From Halomonas sp. THAF5a (lineage in GTDB: Bacteria > Pseudomonadota > Gammaproteobacteria > Pseudomonadales > Halomonadaceae), in the NCBI RefSeq assembly GCF_009363755.1, contig NZ_CP045417.1:3596001-3660000 (forward strand): a DNA stretch of 64,000 nt, in the 5' to 3' direction. The notes under the pieces were generated by a model. It did no database searches. It was given only the letters and a program-made list of their open reading frames with translations, and was not told the DNA's origin. Position 1 is the first letter of the stretch, and each line of letters opens with the position of its first letter. Shown one piece after another: positions 20,379 to 31,550 of this stretch. Both the position numbers and the translations under genes were made by a program.

Positions 20379-20476
20379 GGCTACAAACCACTGGGTCCGC
20401 GACCCAAACAGTCTTTGCTCTGGTCGATCAGGTAATTCATTGTGAGCACTTGCCGAGTGTCGGCGACGTCGTCGAT

Positions 20477-22014
<1,538 letters not shown>

Positions 22015-22150
22015 AAAGTCTGATAGTTCCTAAGGTGGAACCAAACCTGGCTCAAGGTTCAAACGTCTCGTTTGACGAGTCGCTTGCCTTGAATGTTTCA
22101 GTGACTGGTCACCGACATCCCGACAAGCGCCCACATGAATTACCTGATCG

Positions 22151-22164
22151 ATTGTTAAAGAGCA
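22151..22164 (-). promoter_or_regulatory. boxA antitermination element in the 16S leader
   Basis: Minus strand TGCTCTTTAACAAT, identical to the spacer copy at 20127-20140. It lies about 65 nt downstream of the predicted start of the proximal promoter and immediately upstream of the pre-16S processing stem arm (22135-22150). Confidence 0.85.
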
Positions 22165-22235
22165 TCTCGCTGTTGCCGTCGTGCCGGCCGCATCAACGAA
22201 GCGGCGGTCTCGCCGGCGCCCTGCGAGGAAGGCGT

Positions 22236-22263
22236 ATTCTACCTGACCGGCATTTCTTGTCAA
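22236..22263 (-). promoter_or_regulatory. rRNA operon promoter, proximal
   Basis: Minus strand TTGACA (22263-22258), 16-nt spacer, TAGAAT (22241-22236). The -35 matches consensus exactly; spacing of 16 is typical of growth-rate-controlled rrn promoters. Confidence 0.8.
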
Positions 22264-22347
22264 CCCTGCGAGGCGTTCCGAAGAAGCGAAGCGGGTGACC
22301 GAAACCTCATCTCGCCCTGCGAGGTGAGTGCCGATCGAGTGGCGTGC

Positions 22348-22375
22348 ATTCTACCGAATGCGGCGAGTTCGTCAA
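22348..22375 (-). promoter_or_regulatory. rRNA operon promoter, middle
   Basis: Minus strand TTGACG (22375-22370), 16-nt spacer, TAGAAT (22353-22348), preceded by an AT-containing stretch (GCTTTGAAAATTCC) that could act as an UP element. Confidence 0.75.
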
Positions 22376-22476
22376 GCGGGAATTTTCAAAGCGTCTTCGA
22401 AAAACCCAAATGGAAACAAGCACTTCTGCCACCATCACCGCCTGCAACGTTGGCCCGTCGCCGGCAGCGGATGCGT

Positions 22477-22505
22477 ACTTTACGGATTTCCCGGGAGGCG
22501 TGCAA
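22477..22505 (-). promoter_or_regulatory. rRNA operon promoter, distal (weaker candidate)
   Basis: Minus strand TTGCAC (22505-22500), 17-nt spacer, TAAAGT (22482-22477), with ATTTTTCTTCACGAAGG just upstream as a possible UP element. The rest of 22376-22650 shows no gene. Confidence 0.5.
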
Positions 22506-22651
22506 GGCCTTCGTGAAGAAAAATGTCGCCGGCGTGTCGCGGCGGTGACGAAACGATGACCGCGACGCCGACGGCCGCTTATCCACAACACCTTCCGACG
22601 CCCGTCTCGGCGACCGGGTGTGGATAGAGTGACCGCCGGCCAGAGACACGA

Positions 22652-22672
22652 ACGCCCGCGCGGGGCGGGCGT
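22652..22672 (-). terminator. Possible tyrS terminator hairpin
   Basis: 8-bp stem ACGCCCGC / GCGGGCGT with a 5-nt loop about 50 nt after the tyrS stop. On the minus strand it is followed by TCGTGTCTCT, a poor T-run, so termination would be inefficient. Confidence 0.4.
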
Positions 22673-22719
22673 CGTGACGGGGCAACCTGGACAGGCTCAC
22701 GCCATAGAGGAAGCGCGCC

Positions 22720-23919
22720 TCAGCCGAGGGTCACGCGGGCGTAGCGCTTCTTGCCCGCCTGGATGACGTAGCTCGTGCCGGTCGCGAGCATATGGTCGCG
22801 CTCGACCACCTCGCCGTCGACCTTGACCCGGCCGTTGCCGAGCATGTCCTTGGCCTGGGCGCTGTTGTTGGCCAGCCCCGAGCGATTGAGCACCGCGGCG
22901 ATCGGCGCCTGGGCACTGCCCTCGAAGTCGACCGTCACCTCGGGCAGGTCCTCCGGCAGCTCGCCGTCGGCGAGCTGGTTGCCGGCGCTGCGATGGGCGT
23001 TGGCGGCCGCCTCCTCGCCGTGGTAGCGACCGATCAGCTCGCGGGCGAGCACCATCTTGATGTCCCGCGGGTTGGCCCCGGCCTCGACGTCGCGCTTGAG
23101 CGCCTCGATCTCCTCGTTGGGCTTGAGCGAGAGCAGCTCGAAGTAGCGCCACATCAGGCTGTCGGGCATGGAGACCAGCTTGTTGAACATCGCCCCCGGC
23201 GGCTCGTCGACGCCGACGTAGTTACCCAGCGACTTGGACATCTTCTGCACGCCGTCGAGCCCCTCGAGCAGCGGCATGGTCATCACCACCTGGGGCGACT
23301 GGCCGAAGTGCTTCTGGACCTCGCGACCCATCAGCAGGTTGAACTTCTGGTCGGTGCCGCCGAGCTCCACGTCGGCCTCCAGCGCCACGGAGTCGTAGCC
23401 CTGCACCAGCGGATAGAGGAACTCGTGAAGGGAGATCGGCTGGCCGGCGCTGTAGCGCTTGTCGAAGTCGTCGCGCTCGAGCATGCGTGCCACGGTGCTC
23501 TGACCGGCGAGCTCGATCATGTCGGCCGCGCTCATGGACGAGAACCACTCGGCGTTGAAGCGCACCTCGGTCTTCTCGGGATCGAGGATCTTGAAGACCT
23601 GCTCCTTGTAGGTCTGGGCGTTGGCCTTGACCTCCTCCTCGGTGAGCGGCTTGCGCGTCACGTTCTTGCCGGTGGGATCCCCGATGCGCCCGGTGAAGTC
23701 ACCGATCAGGAAGATCACATCGTGGCCCAGGTCCTGGAACTGGCGCATCTTGGTCAGCAGGACGCTGTGCCCGAGGTGCAGGTCCGGCGCCGTGGGATCG
23801 AAGCCCGCCTTGATGCGCAGCGTGCGCCCGGAGGCCAGCTTCTTCTCCAGCTCGTCCTCGAGCAGGATCTCGTGGGTGCCGCGCTTGAGCAGCGCCAGGG
23901 CGCCAGCTACATCGGTCAT
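22720..23919 (-). CDS. tyrS: Tyrosyl-tRNA synthetase
   Basis: Charges tRNA-Tyr with tyrosine. I start at ATG 23919 ([20 protein letters not shown], 399 residues) because AGGAGA lies just upstream; the longer frame adds 25 residues with no homologous look. The class I signature appears as [15 protein letters not shown] near residue 45, the second signature as [12 protein letters not shown] near 230, and an S4 RNA-binding domain is C-terminal ([14 protein letters not shown]). Its HLGH and KMSKS forms and its position beside an rRNA operon and anmK resemble the Pseudomonas tyrZ type rather than E. coli tyrS. Confidence 0.94.
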   Translation of the reverse strand: MTDVAGALALLKRGTHEILLEDELEKKLASGRTLRIKAGFDPTAPDLHLGHSVLLTKMRQFQDLGHDVIFLIGDFTGRIGDPTGKNVTRKPLTEEEVKANAQTYKEQVFKILDPEKTEVRFNAEWFSSMSAADMIELAGQSTVARMLERDDFDKRYSAGQPISLHEFLYPLVQGYDSVALEADVELGGTDQKFNLLMGREVQKHFGQSPQVVMTMPLLEGLDGVQKMSKSLGNYVGVDEPPGAMFNKLVSMPDSLMWRYFELLSLKPNEEIEALKRDVEAGANPRDIKMVLARELIGRYHGEEAAANAHRSAGNQLADGELPEDLPEVTVDFEGSAQAPIAAVLNRSGLANNSAQAKDMLGNGRVKVDGEVVERDHMLATGTSYVIQAGKKRYARVTLG

Positions 23920-24032
23920 TGTCTCCTCTCCACTCAGCAGGCGGCCCGCGACCCGGCGGGCACTCGGTGTTCGAATGGTCGAGGATGGTACCATGTCCGA
24001 CCACCCACGGTTGAGCCCGCCCGGGAGTCCCC

Positions 24033-25163
24033 ATGAGCCGCTTCATCGGCCTGATGTCAGGCACCAGTCTCGACGGCATCGATGCCGCCCTCGTCGATAT
24101 CGCCCCGGGGCAGCCGCCGGCCCTGGTCGCGACCCACGCGGAACCGATGCCCGAGGCGCTGCGCGAGACGCTGTGGCGCCTCTGCCATGCCGACCGGGTG
24201 GCCTTCGCCGAGCTGGCGGAAGCCGAGGACGCCTTCTGCCGCCTGCAGGCCGGCGCCGTCGCCGCGCTGCTCGCGTCGAGCGGCGTGGCGCGCGAGACCA
24301 TCGCCGCCATCGGCAGCCACGGCCAGACCATCGAGCACGCCCCCTGGGGCCACGCCGGCGGCCCGGCCTACACCCTGCAGCTCGACAACCCCAGCCTGCT
24401 CGCCGAGCTCACCCGCTGCCCGGTGGTCGGCGACCTGCGTCGCCGGGACCTAGCCGCCGGCGGCCAGGCCGCCCCGCTGGCCCCGGCCTTCCACGAGGCC
24501 CTCTTTCGGACGCGGGACGAGTGGCGCCTGGTGCTCAACCTGGGCGGCTTCGCCAACCTCACGCTGCTGCCGCCGAGCGACGACCCGCGGCCGCCGCTGG
24601 GTTTCGATACCGGGCCGGCCAACGCCCTGCTAGACGCCTGGCACGCCCGCCATCGCGGCGGGCGCTTCGACGCAGACGGCGCCTGGGCGGCCTCGGGGCG
24701 CGTCGACGAGGCGCTGCTCGACCGCCTGCTGGCGACGCCCTTCTTCCACCGCCCGCCCCCCCGCAGCACCGGCCGCGAGGTATTCCACCTAGCATGGCTG
24801 GAGGCGCACCTGACGGGGGGGGAGAGGCCGGAGGACGTCCAGGCCACGCTGGCCGAGCTGACCGCCGCCAGCGTGGCGCTGGGCGTGGAGATGGCCCGGG
24901 AGGCGTTCGCAGCCCCACCGGCCGCACGGCTGATCCCCTGCGGCGGCGGCGCCCACAACCCGGACCTGCTGGCGCGCCTGGCGCGCCGGCTGCCGGAGAC
25001 GCCGCTCACCACCGGCGACGACTGGGGATGGCCCGCCGACTGGCTCGAGGCCGGGGCCTTCGCCTGGCTGGCCGCCCGGCGCCTGGACGGCGAGCCGGGC
25101 AACCTGCCCTCGGTGACCGGCGCCGCCGGCCCTCGGGTGCTCGGCGGGCTCTACGCCCCCTGA
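24033..25163 (+). CDS. anmK: Anhydro-N-acetylmuramic acid kinase
   Basis: Phosphorylates and opens 1,6-anhydroMurNAc released from the cell wall, giving MurNAc-6-phosphate for peptidoglycan recycling. 376 residues, normal length. The signature [16 protein letters not shown] (ATP phosphate loop) is at residues 6-21; [10 protein letters not shown] and [11 protein letters not shown] follow, and [16 protein letters not shown] is near the C-terminus. Transcribed divergently from tyrS. In P. aeruginosa a peptidase gene separates these two; here they are adjacent. Confidence 0.94.
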   Translation: MSRFIGLMSGTSLDGIDAALVDIAPGQPPALVATHAEPMPEALRETLWRLCHADRVAFAELAEAEDAFCRLQAGAVAALLASSGVARETIAAIGSHGQTIEHAPWGHAGGPAYTLQLDNPSLLAELTRCPVVGDLRRRDLAAGGQAAPLAPAFHEALFRTRDEWRLVLNLGGFANLTLLPPSDDPRPPLGFDTGPANALLDAWHARHRGGRFDADGAWAASGRVDEALLDRLLATPFFHRPPPRSTGREVFHLAWLEAHLTGGERPEDVQATLAELTAASVALGVEMAREAFAAPPAARLIPCGGGAHNPDLLARLARRLPETPLTTGDDWGWPADWLEAGAFAWLAARRLDGEPGNLPSVTGAAGPRVLGGLYAP

Positions 25164-25184
25164 GCCCGCGCGGAAGGCGCGCCG

Positions 25185-26327
25185 CTAGAAGTCGTCCTCG
25201 CCCCGCAGGGAGAAGTGACTGGCCGACTCCTTGGCCCCCTTCACCCCGTCGCTTTTCTCGTCGCCGAACTTGATCATCATGCGCAGGTCGTTGGCCGAAT
25301 CGGCGTGCACCAGCGCCACCTCCTCGCTGATCTTGCCCGCCTTGTAGAGGTCGAAGAGCGCCTGGTCGAAGGTCTGCATGCCGAGGTCCCGCGAGCGCGC
25401 CATGATCTTCTTGATCTCGCCCACCTCGCCCTTGCGCACCAGGTCGCCGATCAGCGGCGACTTGAGCATGATCTCGATCGCCGGGCAGCGCCCGCCGTCG
25501 ATCGTGGGCAGCAGCTGCTGGGCGACGATGGCGTGCAGGTTGAGCGAGAGATCGAGCCACACCTGGGCGTGGCGCTCCATGGGGAAGAAGTTGAGGATGC
25601 GATCCAGCGCCTGGTTGGCGTTGTTGGCGTGCAGCGTCGCCAGGCAGAGGTGGCCGGTCTCGGCGAAGGTCAGGGCGTACTCCATGGTCTCCCGGGTGCG
25701 CACCTCGCCGATCAGGATCACGTCCGGCGCCTGGCGCAGGGTGTTCTTCAGCGCCACCTCGAAGGACTCGGTGTCGATGCCCACCTCACGCTGATTGATG
25801 ATCGCCTTGCGATGCGGGTGCACGTACTCGATGGGGTCCTCGACGCTTATGATATGGCCGCCGATCGTCTCGTTGCGCTGCTGGATCATCGACGCCAGGG
25901 TGGTCGACTTGCCGGTGCCGGTGCCGCCGACCACGAACACCAGCCCCCGCTTGTTGTTGACCAGCTCGCCAAGGGCGGGGGGCAGCGAGAGCTCCTCCAG
26001 GTGGGGGATATCGAAGCCGATACGCCGCACGACCATGGCCATCTGGTTGCGCTGCTGGAAGGCGCTGATGCGAAAGCGCCCCATGTCCTTGAGGCTCAGC
26101 GCGAAGTTGGCCTCGTGCTCGGTCGTGAAGCGCTCCCGCTGCGCCTCGGGCAGCGAGGCGCCGACCAGCTCGTTGACCTGCGCCACGCTGAGCCCCTGAT
26201 CGCCCAGGGGCGTGAGCCGGCCGGCCATCTTCAGGGTGGGCGGCGCGTTCACCGAGATCAGCAGATCCGACGCCTCCCTCTGCACCATGATGCCCAGCAG
26301 CTGGTGGAGCCACTCTTTTGCCGTCAT
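25185..26327 (-). CDS. pilU: Type IV pilus twitching motility ATPase PilU
   Basis: PilT-like hexameric ATPase that assists pilus retraction in twitching motility. Start at ATG 26327 (MTAKEWLHQLLGIMVQREAS, 380 residues) with AGGAGG upstream; the longer frame begins inside pilT. Walker A is VVGGTGTGKSTTLA near residue 130, Walker B is PDVILIGEVR near 200, and the His box is AETGHLCLATLH. The tail ends LRGEDDF. It lies 25 nt downstream of pilT, the standard pilTU operon, and converges with anmK. Confidence 0.95.
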   Translation of the reverse strand: MTAKEWLHQLLGIMVQREASDLLISVNAPPTLKMAGRLTPLGDQGLSVAQVNELVGASLPEAQRERFTTEHEANFALSLKDMGRFRISAFQQRNQMAMVVRRIGFDIPHLEELSLPPALGELVNNKRGLVFVVGGTGTGKSTTLASMIQQRNETIGGHIISVEDPIEYVHPHRKAIINQREVGIDTESFEVALKNTLRQAPDVILIGEVRTRETMEYALTFAETGHLCLATLHANNANQALDRILNFFPMERHAQVWLDLSLNLHAIVAQQLLPTIDGGRCPAIEIMLKSPLIGDLVRKGEVGEIKKIMARSRDLGMQTFDQALFDLYKAGKISEEVALVHADSANDLRMMIKFGDEKSDGVKGAKESASHFSLRGEDDF

Positions 26328-26352
26328 GTCCCTGCCTCCTTGTGGTTCGTGC

Positions 26353-27384
26353 TCAGGCCAGCACGCCCTTGGCCTTGGCCTGGGCCTCCTCCCGCGCCAC
26401 GATGTTGTCGCTGACCAGCCGCGCCAGGGCGGCATCCATGGTCTGCATGCCGAGGTTGCCGCCGGTCTGGATCGCCGAGTAGATCTGCGCCACCTTGTCC
26501 TCGCGGATCAGGTTGCGCACCGCCGCCGTGGCCACCAGGATCTCGTGGGCCGCCACCCGGCCGCCGCCCTGGCGCTTGAGCAGGGTCTGGGAGATCACCG
26601 CCTGCAGCGATTCGGAGAGCATCGAGCGCACCATGGACTTCTCCTCGCCCGGGAAGACGTCGATGATCCGGTCGATGGTCTTGGCCGCCGAGGTGGTGTG
26701 CAGGGTGCCGAACACCAGGTGGCCCGTCTCGGCCGCGGTCAGCGCCAGCCGGATGGTCTCGAGGTCGCGCAGCTCGCCGACCAGGATGATGTCCGGGTCC
26801 TCGCGCAGGGCGCTGCGCAGGGCCGGGGCGAAGCCGTGGGTATCGCGGTGCACCTCGCGCTGGTTGACCAGGCAGCGCTTGCTGCGGTGGACGAATTCCA
26901 CCGGGTCCTCGATGGTGAGGATGTGCTCGAAGCGGTTGTCGTTGATGTAGTCGATCATCGCCGCCAGGGTGGTGCTCTTGCCCGAGCCGGTGGGGCCGGT
27001 GACCAGCACCAGGCCGCGGGGCAGCATCGAGAGCTGGCGGAAGACCGTCCCCATGCCGAGGTCCTCCATGGACAGTACCTCGGTGGGGATGGTGCGGAAC
27101 ACCGCCCCGGCACCGCGCGCCTGGTTGAAGACGTTGACGCGGAAGCGGGAGACCCCCGGCACCTCGAACGAGAAGTCGGTCTCGTAGAACTCCTCGTAGT
27201 CGCGACGCTGGCGGTCGGCCATGATGTCGTAGATCAGCTTGCGGACCTCTCGGTCCTCCATGGACGGCACGTTGAGTCGTCGGATGTCGCCATCGACGCG
27301 GATCATCGGCGGCAGGCCCGCCGAGAGGTGAAGATCCGAGGCGTTCTGTTTTGCCGAGAATGCCAGCAGTTCGGTAATATCCAT
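26353..27384 (-). CDS. pilT: Type IV pilus retraction ATPase PilT
   Basis: Cytoplasmic hexameric motor that depolymerises pili. 343 residues, the usual size. MDITELLAFSAKQNASDLHL is the canonical start. Walker A VTGPTGSGKSTTLAAM is near residue 130; Asp box and Walker B follow, with PDIILVGELRDLETI and AAETGHLVFGTLHTTSA; the retraction-specific AIRNLIRE motif is present as AVRNLIRED near residue 290. No other pilus genes are in the window. Divergent from the YggS gene with a 63-nt gap that must hold both promoters. Confidence 0.96.
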   Translation of the reverse strand: MDITELLAFSAKQNASDLHLSAGLPPMIRVDGDIRRLNVPSMEDREVRKLIYDIMADRQRRDYEEFYETDFSFEVPGVSRFRVNVFNQARGAGAVFRTIPTEVLSMEDLGMGTVFRQLSMLPRGLVLVTGPTGSGKSTTLAAMIDYINDNRFEHILTIEDPVEFVHRSKRCLVNQREVHRDTHGFAPALRSALREDPDIILVGELRDLETIRLALTAAETGHLVFGTLHTTSAAKTIDRIIDVFPGEEKSMVRSMLSESLQAVISQTLLKRQGGGRVAAHEILVATAAVRNLIREDKVAQIYSAIQTGGNLGMQTMDAALARLVSDNIVAREEAQAKAKGVLA

Positions 27385-27447
27385 GCGGTTGCCCTGCTTC
27401 CGGGATGAGGTTCCCTACGGTATGACCAGTATGACAGACCCTACGAC

Positions 27448-28152
27448 ATGACGGACCTGGTACTTTCGGAGTCGCTGGCTGCCGCCCAGGCCCGCCTGCG
27501 AGAGGCGCTCCACGCCGCCAGCCGGCCCGCCGACGCCGCCCGCCTGCTCGCCGTGAGCAAGACCAAGCCCGCCGCGCTGATCCGCGAGGCCTGGCACGAG
27601 GGCCAGCGGGAGTTCGGCGAGAACTACGTCCAGGAGGCCCTGGACAAGCAGGCGGAACTCGCCGACCTCACGGGCATCGTCTGGCATTTCATCGGGCCGC
27701 TGCAATCCAACAAGACCCGGGACGTGGCCGAACACTTCTCCTGGGTGCATAGCGTAGACCGGGAAAAGATCGCCCGACGCCTGAACGATCAACGCCCCGA
27801 GGACCTCGGCCCGCTGGACATCTGCCTGCAGGTGAACATCAGCGACGAGGCGAGCAAGTCCGGCGTCTCCCTCTCGGCCCTGCCGGCCCTGGCCGAGGCC
27901 GTGGCGTCGATGCCGCGCCTGCGCCTGCGCGGCCTGATGGCGATCCCCGCGCCGAGCGCCACCGCGACCGAACAGCGCCTCCCCTTCGCCCGGCTGCGCG
28001 AGGCCCTCGAGGCGCTTCGCGAACGCTTCCCCGAGGCGCCGCTGGACACCCTCTCCATGGGCATGAGTGCCGACCTGGAGGCCGCGGTGGCCGAGGGCGC
28101 CACCCTGGTGCGCCTGGGCACCGCCATCTTCGGCGAACGCCATACCCGATAA
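27448..28152 (+). CDS. YggS/PROSC family pyridoxal-phosphate homeostasis protein
   Basis: Single-domain PLP-binding TIM barrel that resembles alanine racemase but has no known catalytic activity; E. coli YggS affects PLP, amino-acid and CoA homeostasis. 234 residues. The PLP lysine is in LLAVSKTKPAALIREA near residue 38; GENYVQEALDKQ, WHFIGPLQSNKT and the phosphate-binding SMGMSADLEAAVAEGATLVR are all family hallmarks. Followed by proC (56-nt gap), the common pilT-yggS-proC-yggT neighbourhood. Confidence 0.93.
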   Translation: MTDLVLSESLAAAQARLREALHAASRPADAARLLAVSKTKPAALIREAWHEGQREFGENYVQEALDKQAELADLTGIVWHFIGPLQSNKTRDVAEHFSWVHSVDREKIARRLNDQRPEDLGPLDICLQVNISDEASKSGVSLSALPALAEAVASMPRLRLRGLMAIPAPSATATEQRLPFARLREALEALRERFPEAPLDTLSMGMSADLEAAVAEGATLVRLGTAIFGERHTR

Positions 28153-28207
28153 TCCCGCCCGCGCCGGCTGCCGGCCGCGGCGTTCCACCATCACAAGGAC
28201 AGATCCC

Positions 28208-29032
28208 ATGGCCAGCACAATCACCTTCATCGGGGCCGGCAACATGGCCGGCGCCATCATCGGCGGGATGATCGAGAGCGGCTTCGCGCCGGACGACGTC
28301 ATCGCCACCTCGCCCAGCGAGGACGTGCTTGCCCCGCTGCGCGAACGGCTGGGCATCCGCACCGAGACCGACAACGCCGCCGCCGTCGCCCAGTCCGACG
28401 TGGTGGTGCTGGCGGTCAAGCCGCAGATCATGCGCGAGGTGTGCGAGCAGATGCGCGACGCCGTCCAGGCGCGCCGTCCGCTGATCGTCTCGGTGGCCGC
28501 AGGGCTGCCGGCCGAGACCCTCGAGGCGTGGCTCGGCGGCGACCTGCCGCTGGTGCGCTGCATGCCCAACACCCCCGCCCTGGTCGGCGCCGGGGCCGCC
28601 GGCCTCTACGCCAACGCCCGGGTCGACGAGACCCAGCGTCGGCTCGCCACCGAGCTGATGGAGGCGGTGGGCCTGGTGGCGTGGGTCGAGGAGGAGGCCC
28701 AGCTCGACGCGGTCACCGCCGTCTCCGGCAGCGCCCCGGCCTACTTCTTCCTGATGTTCGAGGCCATGGAGGAGGCCGGCGTCAAGCTCGGCCTGCCCGC
28801 CGACACCGCCCGCCGCCTGGCCATGCAGACCGCGCTGGGCGCGGCCAAGATGGCGCTGTCGAGCGACAAGCCGCCGGCCGAGCTCAAGCGCAACGTGATG
28901 TCGCCGGGCGGCACCACCGAACGCGCCATCGCGCACCTCGAACAGGCCGAACTGCGCCGCATCATGGCCGAGGCGATGACCGCCTGCGCCGACCGCGCCG
29001 CCGAGATGGCCGACGAGCTCGGCCAGCCCTGA
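28208..29032 (+). CDS. proC: Pyrroline-5-carboxylate reductase
   Basis: Last step of proline synthesis, reducing pyrroline-5-carboxylate with NAD(P)H. Start at ATG 28208 (MASTITFIGAGNMAGAIIGG, 274 residues) with AAGGAC 7 nt upstream; the frame is open further upstream but overlaps the YggS gene. Rossmann motif FIGAGNMAGA at residues 7-16, AVKPQIMREV near 65, and the C-terminal signature VMSPGGTTERAI near 238. Followed by a YggT gene. In a salt-tolerant organism proline supply could also bear on osmoadaptation, but nothing here shows that. Confidence 0.96.
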   Translation: MASTITFIGAGNMAGAIIGGMIESGFAPDDVIATSPSEDVLAPLRERLGIRTETDNAAAVAQSDVVVLAVKPQIMREVCEQMRDAVQARRPLIVSVAAGLPAETLEAWLGGDLPLVRCMPNTPALVGAGAAGLYANARVDETQRRLATELMEAVGLVAWVEEEAQLDAVTAVSGSAPAYFFLMFEAMEEAGVKLGLPADTARRLAMQTALGAAKMALSSDKPPAELKRNVMSPGGTTERAIAHLEQAELRRIMAEAMTACADRAAEMADELGQP

Positions 29033-29086
29033 GCCCCGGGACGCCACCCGCCCCCGATCACGTTTCACGGACATGGAGGAGCCCCG

Positions 29087-29680
29087 ATGGGCAGTCAACT
29101 GGGAAGCGCCGGCCTGCTGCTGGTCAACACCCTGATCAATATCTACATCTTCCTGCTGATGCTGCGCTTCCTGCTGCAGGCATCCCGCGCGGACTACTAC
29201 AACCCCATCAGCCAGTCGGTGGTGCGGGTCACCCAGCCGGCGGTGCGCCCCTTCCAGAGCGTCCTGGGGCCGGTGATGGGCCGCTTCGACCTGGCGACCC
29301 TGGCCACGGCCTTCGTCATCAAGGCGGTCGCCATCATCGTGATCCTGCAGCTCGCCGGCTTCGGCATGGCGCCGATCGCCAGCGTCGCGATCGGGGCGGT
29401 GGCCGCAGTGGCCAACGCCATCCTCAAGATCTACTTCTTCGCCCTGATCGTGATGATCATCCTCAGCTGGGTGGCGCCCCAGGCCAGCCACCCCGGGGCA
29501 CTGCTGGTGATGCAGCTGGTGGAGCCGATCATGGCGCCGGTGCGCCGGGTGATCCCGCCGCTGGGCATGATCGACCTGTCGCCCATCGTGGTGTTCATCG
29601 CCATCAGCCTGATCGATGGTATCGTGGTGGGCTCGCTGACCCGCGCCGCGGGTGTCGTCGGGGCCCTGGTCGGCCTCTGA
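29087..29680 (+). CDS. YggT family integral membrane protein
   Basis: 197-residue membrane protein made of two YGGT repeats, each with two hydrophobic helices (about residues 9-27, 67-90, 100-125 and 160-185). The conserved short motifs between helices are RPFQSVLGPVMGRFDLATL in the first repeat and EPIMAPVRRVIPPLGMIDLS in the second. The function is not well defined; YggT proteins have been linked to osmotic or pH stress and to membrane organisation. Start at ATG 29087 with GGAGGAGC upstream. It follows proC by 54 nt and probably shares its transcript. Confidence 0.9.
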   Translation: MGSQLGSAGLLLVNTLINIYIFLLMLRFLLQASRADYYNPISQSVVRVTQPAVRPFQSVLGPVMGRFDLATLATAFVIKAVAIIVILQLAGFGMAPIASVAIGAVAAVANAILKIYFFALIVMIILSWVAPQASHPGALLVMQLVEPIMAPVRRVIPPLGMIDLSPIVVFIAISLIDGIVVGSLTRAAGVVGALVGL

Positions 29681-29720
29681 CGCTGGCTCATGACAACGAA
29701 CGACTGGACACCACACACCG

Positions 29721-30878
29721 ATGCCCGAGTTTCCCCGCGATTCGGTCGGCCTGGTGACGCCCGAGACGGCGCACTTCGCCGATCCCCTGGCCCTGGCCTG
29801 CGGCAGGACGCTGCCGGCCTATGACCTGGTCTACGAGACCTACGGCACGCTCAACGCCGAGCGCTCCAACGCCATCCTGATCTGCCATGCCCTCTCCGGG
29901 CACCACCACGCCGCCGGCTTCCACTCGACCGAGGAGCGCAAGCCGGGCTGGTGGGACGCCCATATCGGCCCCGGCAAGTCGATCGACACCGACCGCTTCT
30001 TCGTGATCTCGGTCAACAACCTCGGCGGCTGCCACGGCAGCACCGGCCCCACCAGCGAGAACCCGGAGACGGGCCGCCAGTGGGGCCCGGACTTCCCGAT
30101 CATGACGGTGGTCGACTGGGTGCACAGCCAGGCGCGGCTGGCCGACCGGCTGGGCATCGAGCGCTTCGCCGCGGTCATCGGCGGCAGCCTCGGCGGCATG
30201 CAGGCGCTGCAGTGGACGCTCTCCTATCCCGAGCGCATCGCCAACGCCGTGGTCATCGCGGCGACGCCCAAGCTCTCGGCCCAGAACATCGCCTTCAACG
30301 AGGTGGCGCGCCAGGCGATCCGCTCCGATCCCGACTTCCATGACGGCTGGTACGCGGATCACGACACGGTCCCGCGCCGCGGCCTCAAGCTCGCCCGCAT
30401 GGTGGGCCACATCACCTACCTCTCCGAAGATGCGATGGGCAGCAAGTTCGGCCGCGACCTGCGCAGCACCGACCTCAACTTCGGCTTCGACGTGGAGTTC
30501 CAGGTGGAGTCCTACCTGCGCTATCAGGGCGACACCTTCTCCACCGCCTTCGACGCCAACACCTACCTGCTGATGACCAAGGCGCTGGACTACTTCGACC
30601 CGGCGGGGGACCACGACGGCGAGCTCTGCCGGGCGCTGGCCCCGGCGGCCTGCCCCTTCCTGGTGGCCAGCTTCACCACCGACTGGCGCTTCCCGCCGTC
30701 GCGCTCCAAGGAGCTAGTCAACGCCCTGATCCGCGCCGACAAGTCGGTCAGCTACGTCAACATCGACTCGCCCCACGGCCACGACGCCTTCCTGATGCCC
30801 GAGCCCCGCTACCAGGCGGTGTTCGCCGCCTTCATGGAGCGCGCGGCCCGGGAGCTGGGCCTGGAGGGCCACTCATGA
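29721..30878 (+). CDS. metX: Homoserine O-acyltransferase (MetX family)
   Basis: Activates homoserine with an acyl-CoA for methionine synthesis. 385 residues, alpha/beta hydrolase fold: oxyanion region [13 protein letters not shown] near 55, nucleophile elbow [10 protein letters not shown] with the serine at about residue 156, and C-terminal histidine in [10 protein letters not shown]. The family contains both acetyl- and succinyl-transferases. In gammaproteobacteria many are succinyltransferases (MetXS), so I leave the acyl donor open. It overlaps metW by 4 nt (ATGA), the standard metXW unit. Confidence 0.92.
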   Translation: MPEFPRDSVGLVTPETAHFADPLALACGRTLPAYDLVYETYGTLNAERSNAILICHALSGHHHAAGFHSTEERKPGWWDAHIGPGKSIDTDRFFVISVNNLGGCHGSTGPTSENPETGRQWGPDFPIMTVVDWVHSQARLADRLGIERFAAVIGGSLGGMQALQWTLSYPERIANAVVIAATPKLSAQNIAFNEVARQAIRSDPDFHDGWYADHDTVPRRGLKLARMVGHITYLSEDAMGSKFGRDLRSTDLNFGFDVEFQVESYLRYQGDTFSTAFDANTYLLMTKALDYFDPAGDHDGELCRALAPAACPFLVASFTTDWRFPPSRSKELVNALIRADKSVSYVNIDSPHGHDAFLMPEPRYQAVFAAFMERAARELGLEGHS

Positions 30879-31474
30879 TGCGCGCCGACCTCAAGCTGAT
30901 TCACGCCTGGATCCCCGAGGGCGCCCGGGTGCTCGACCTCGGCTGCGGCGACGGCACCCTGCTGGCGGCGCTGGCCCGCGACAAGCAGGTGACCGGCTAC
31001 GGCCTGGAGATCGACCCCGACAACCTCGCCACCTGCCTGGCCAAGGGCGTCAACGTCATCGAACAGAACCTCGACGAGGGGCTCGCCAACTTCGACGACA
31101 ACGCCTGCGACCTGGTGGTGATGACCCAGGCGCTGCAGGCGCTGCGCCGCCCCGACCTGATGCTCGACGAGATGCTGCGCGTGGCCGGGGAGTGCATCAT
31201 CACCTTCCCCAACTTCGCCTACTGGCGCCACCGCGCCTACCTCGGCTTCAAGGGCTACATGCCGGTCTCCCGCTCGTTGCCCCACGCCTGGTACGACACG
31301 CCCAACATCCACCTCTCGACCTTCAACGACTTTGAACGCCTGTGCCGCGACAAGGGTCTGAGCATTGTCGACCGGGCGGTGGGCATCGGCGACCACGAGG
31401 GCCACTGGACCTCGCGCTGGTGGCCCAACCTGTTCGGCGAGACCGCCATCTTCCGGGTCACGCGCCGGCCGTGA
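30875..31474 (+). CDS. metW: Methionine biosynthesis protein MetW
   Basis: Small SAM-methyltransferase-fold protein always coupled to metX in proteobacteria; in several species MetX needs it for full activity. 199 residues. SAM motif [16 protein letters not shown] at about residues 17-32, with [20 protein letters not shown] and [14 protein letters not shown] following. A second methionine directly after the first allows either as start; I keep the upstream ATG that overlaps the metX stop. Confidence 0.92.
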   Translation: MMRADLKLIHAWIPEGARVLDLGCGDGTLLAALARDKQVTGYGLEIDPDNLATCLAKGVNVIEQNLDEGLANFDDNACDLVVMTQALQALRRPDLMLDEMLRVAGECIITFPNFAYWRHRAYLGFKGYMPVSRSLPHAWYDTPNIHLSTFNDFERLCRDKGLSIVDRAVGIGDHEGHWTSRWWPNLFGETAIFRVTRRP

Positions 31475-31507
31475 GCGCGCGCCGCCCGGACCCCGCAAGG
31501 CGCCGAG

Positions 31508-31538
31508 AGCCCAGAGAGAGCCCAGAGAGAGCCCAGAG
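31508..31538 (+). repeat. Three 11-nt tandem repeats before the DUF4426 gene
   Basis: Unit AGCCCAGAGAG repeated three times (the last ending GG), with the third unit running into the Shine-Dalgarno region AGAGGGAG of the gene at 31551. Confidence 0.8.
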
Positions 31539-31550
31539 GGAGAATCGACG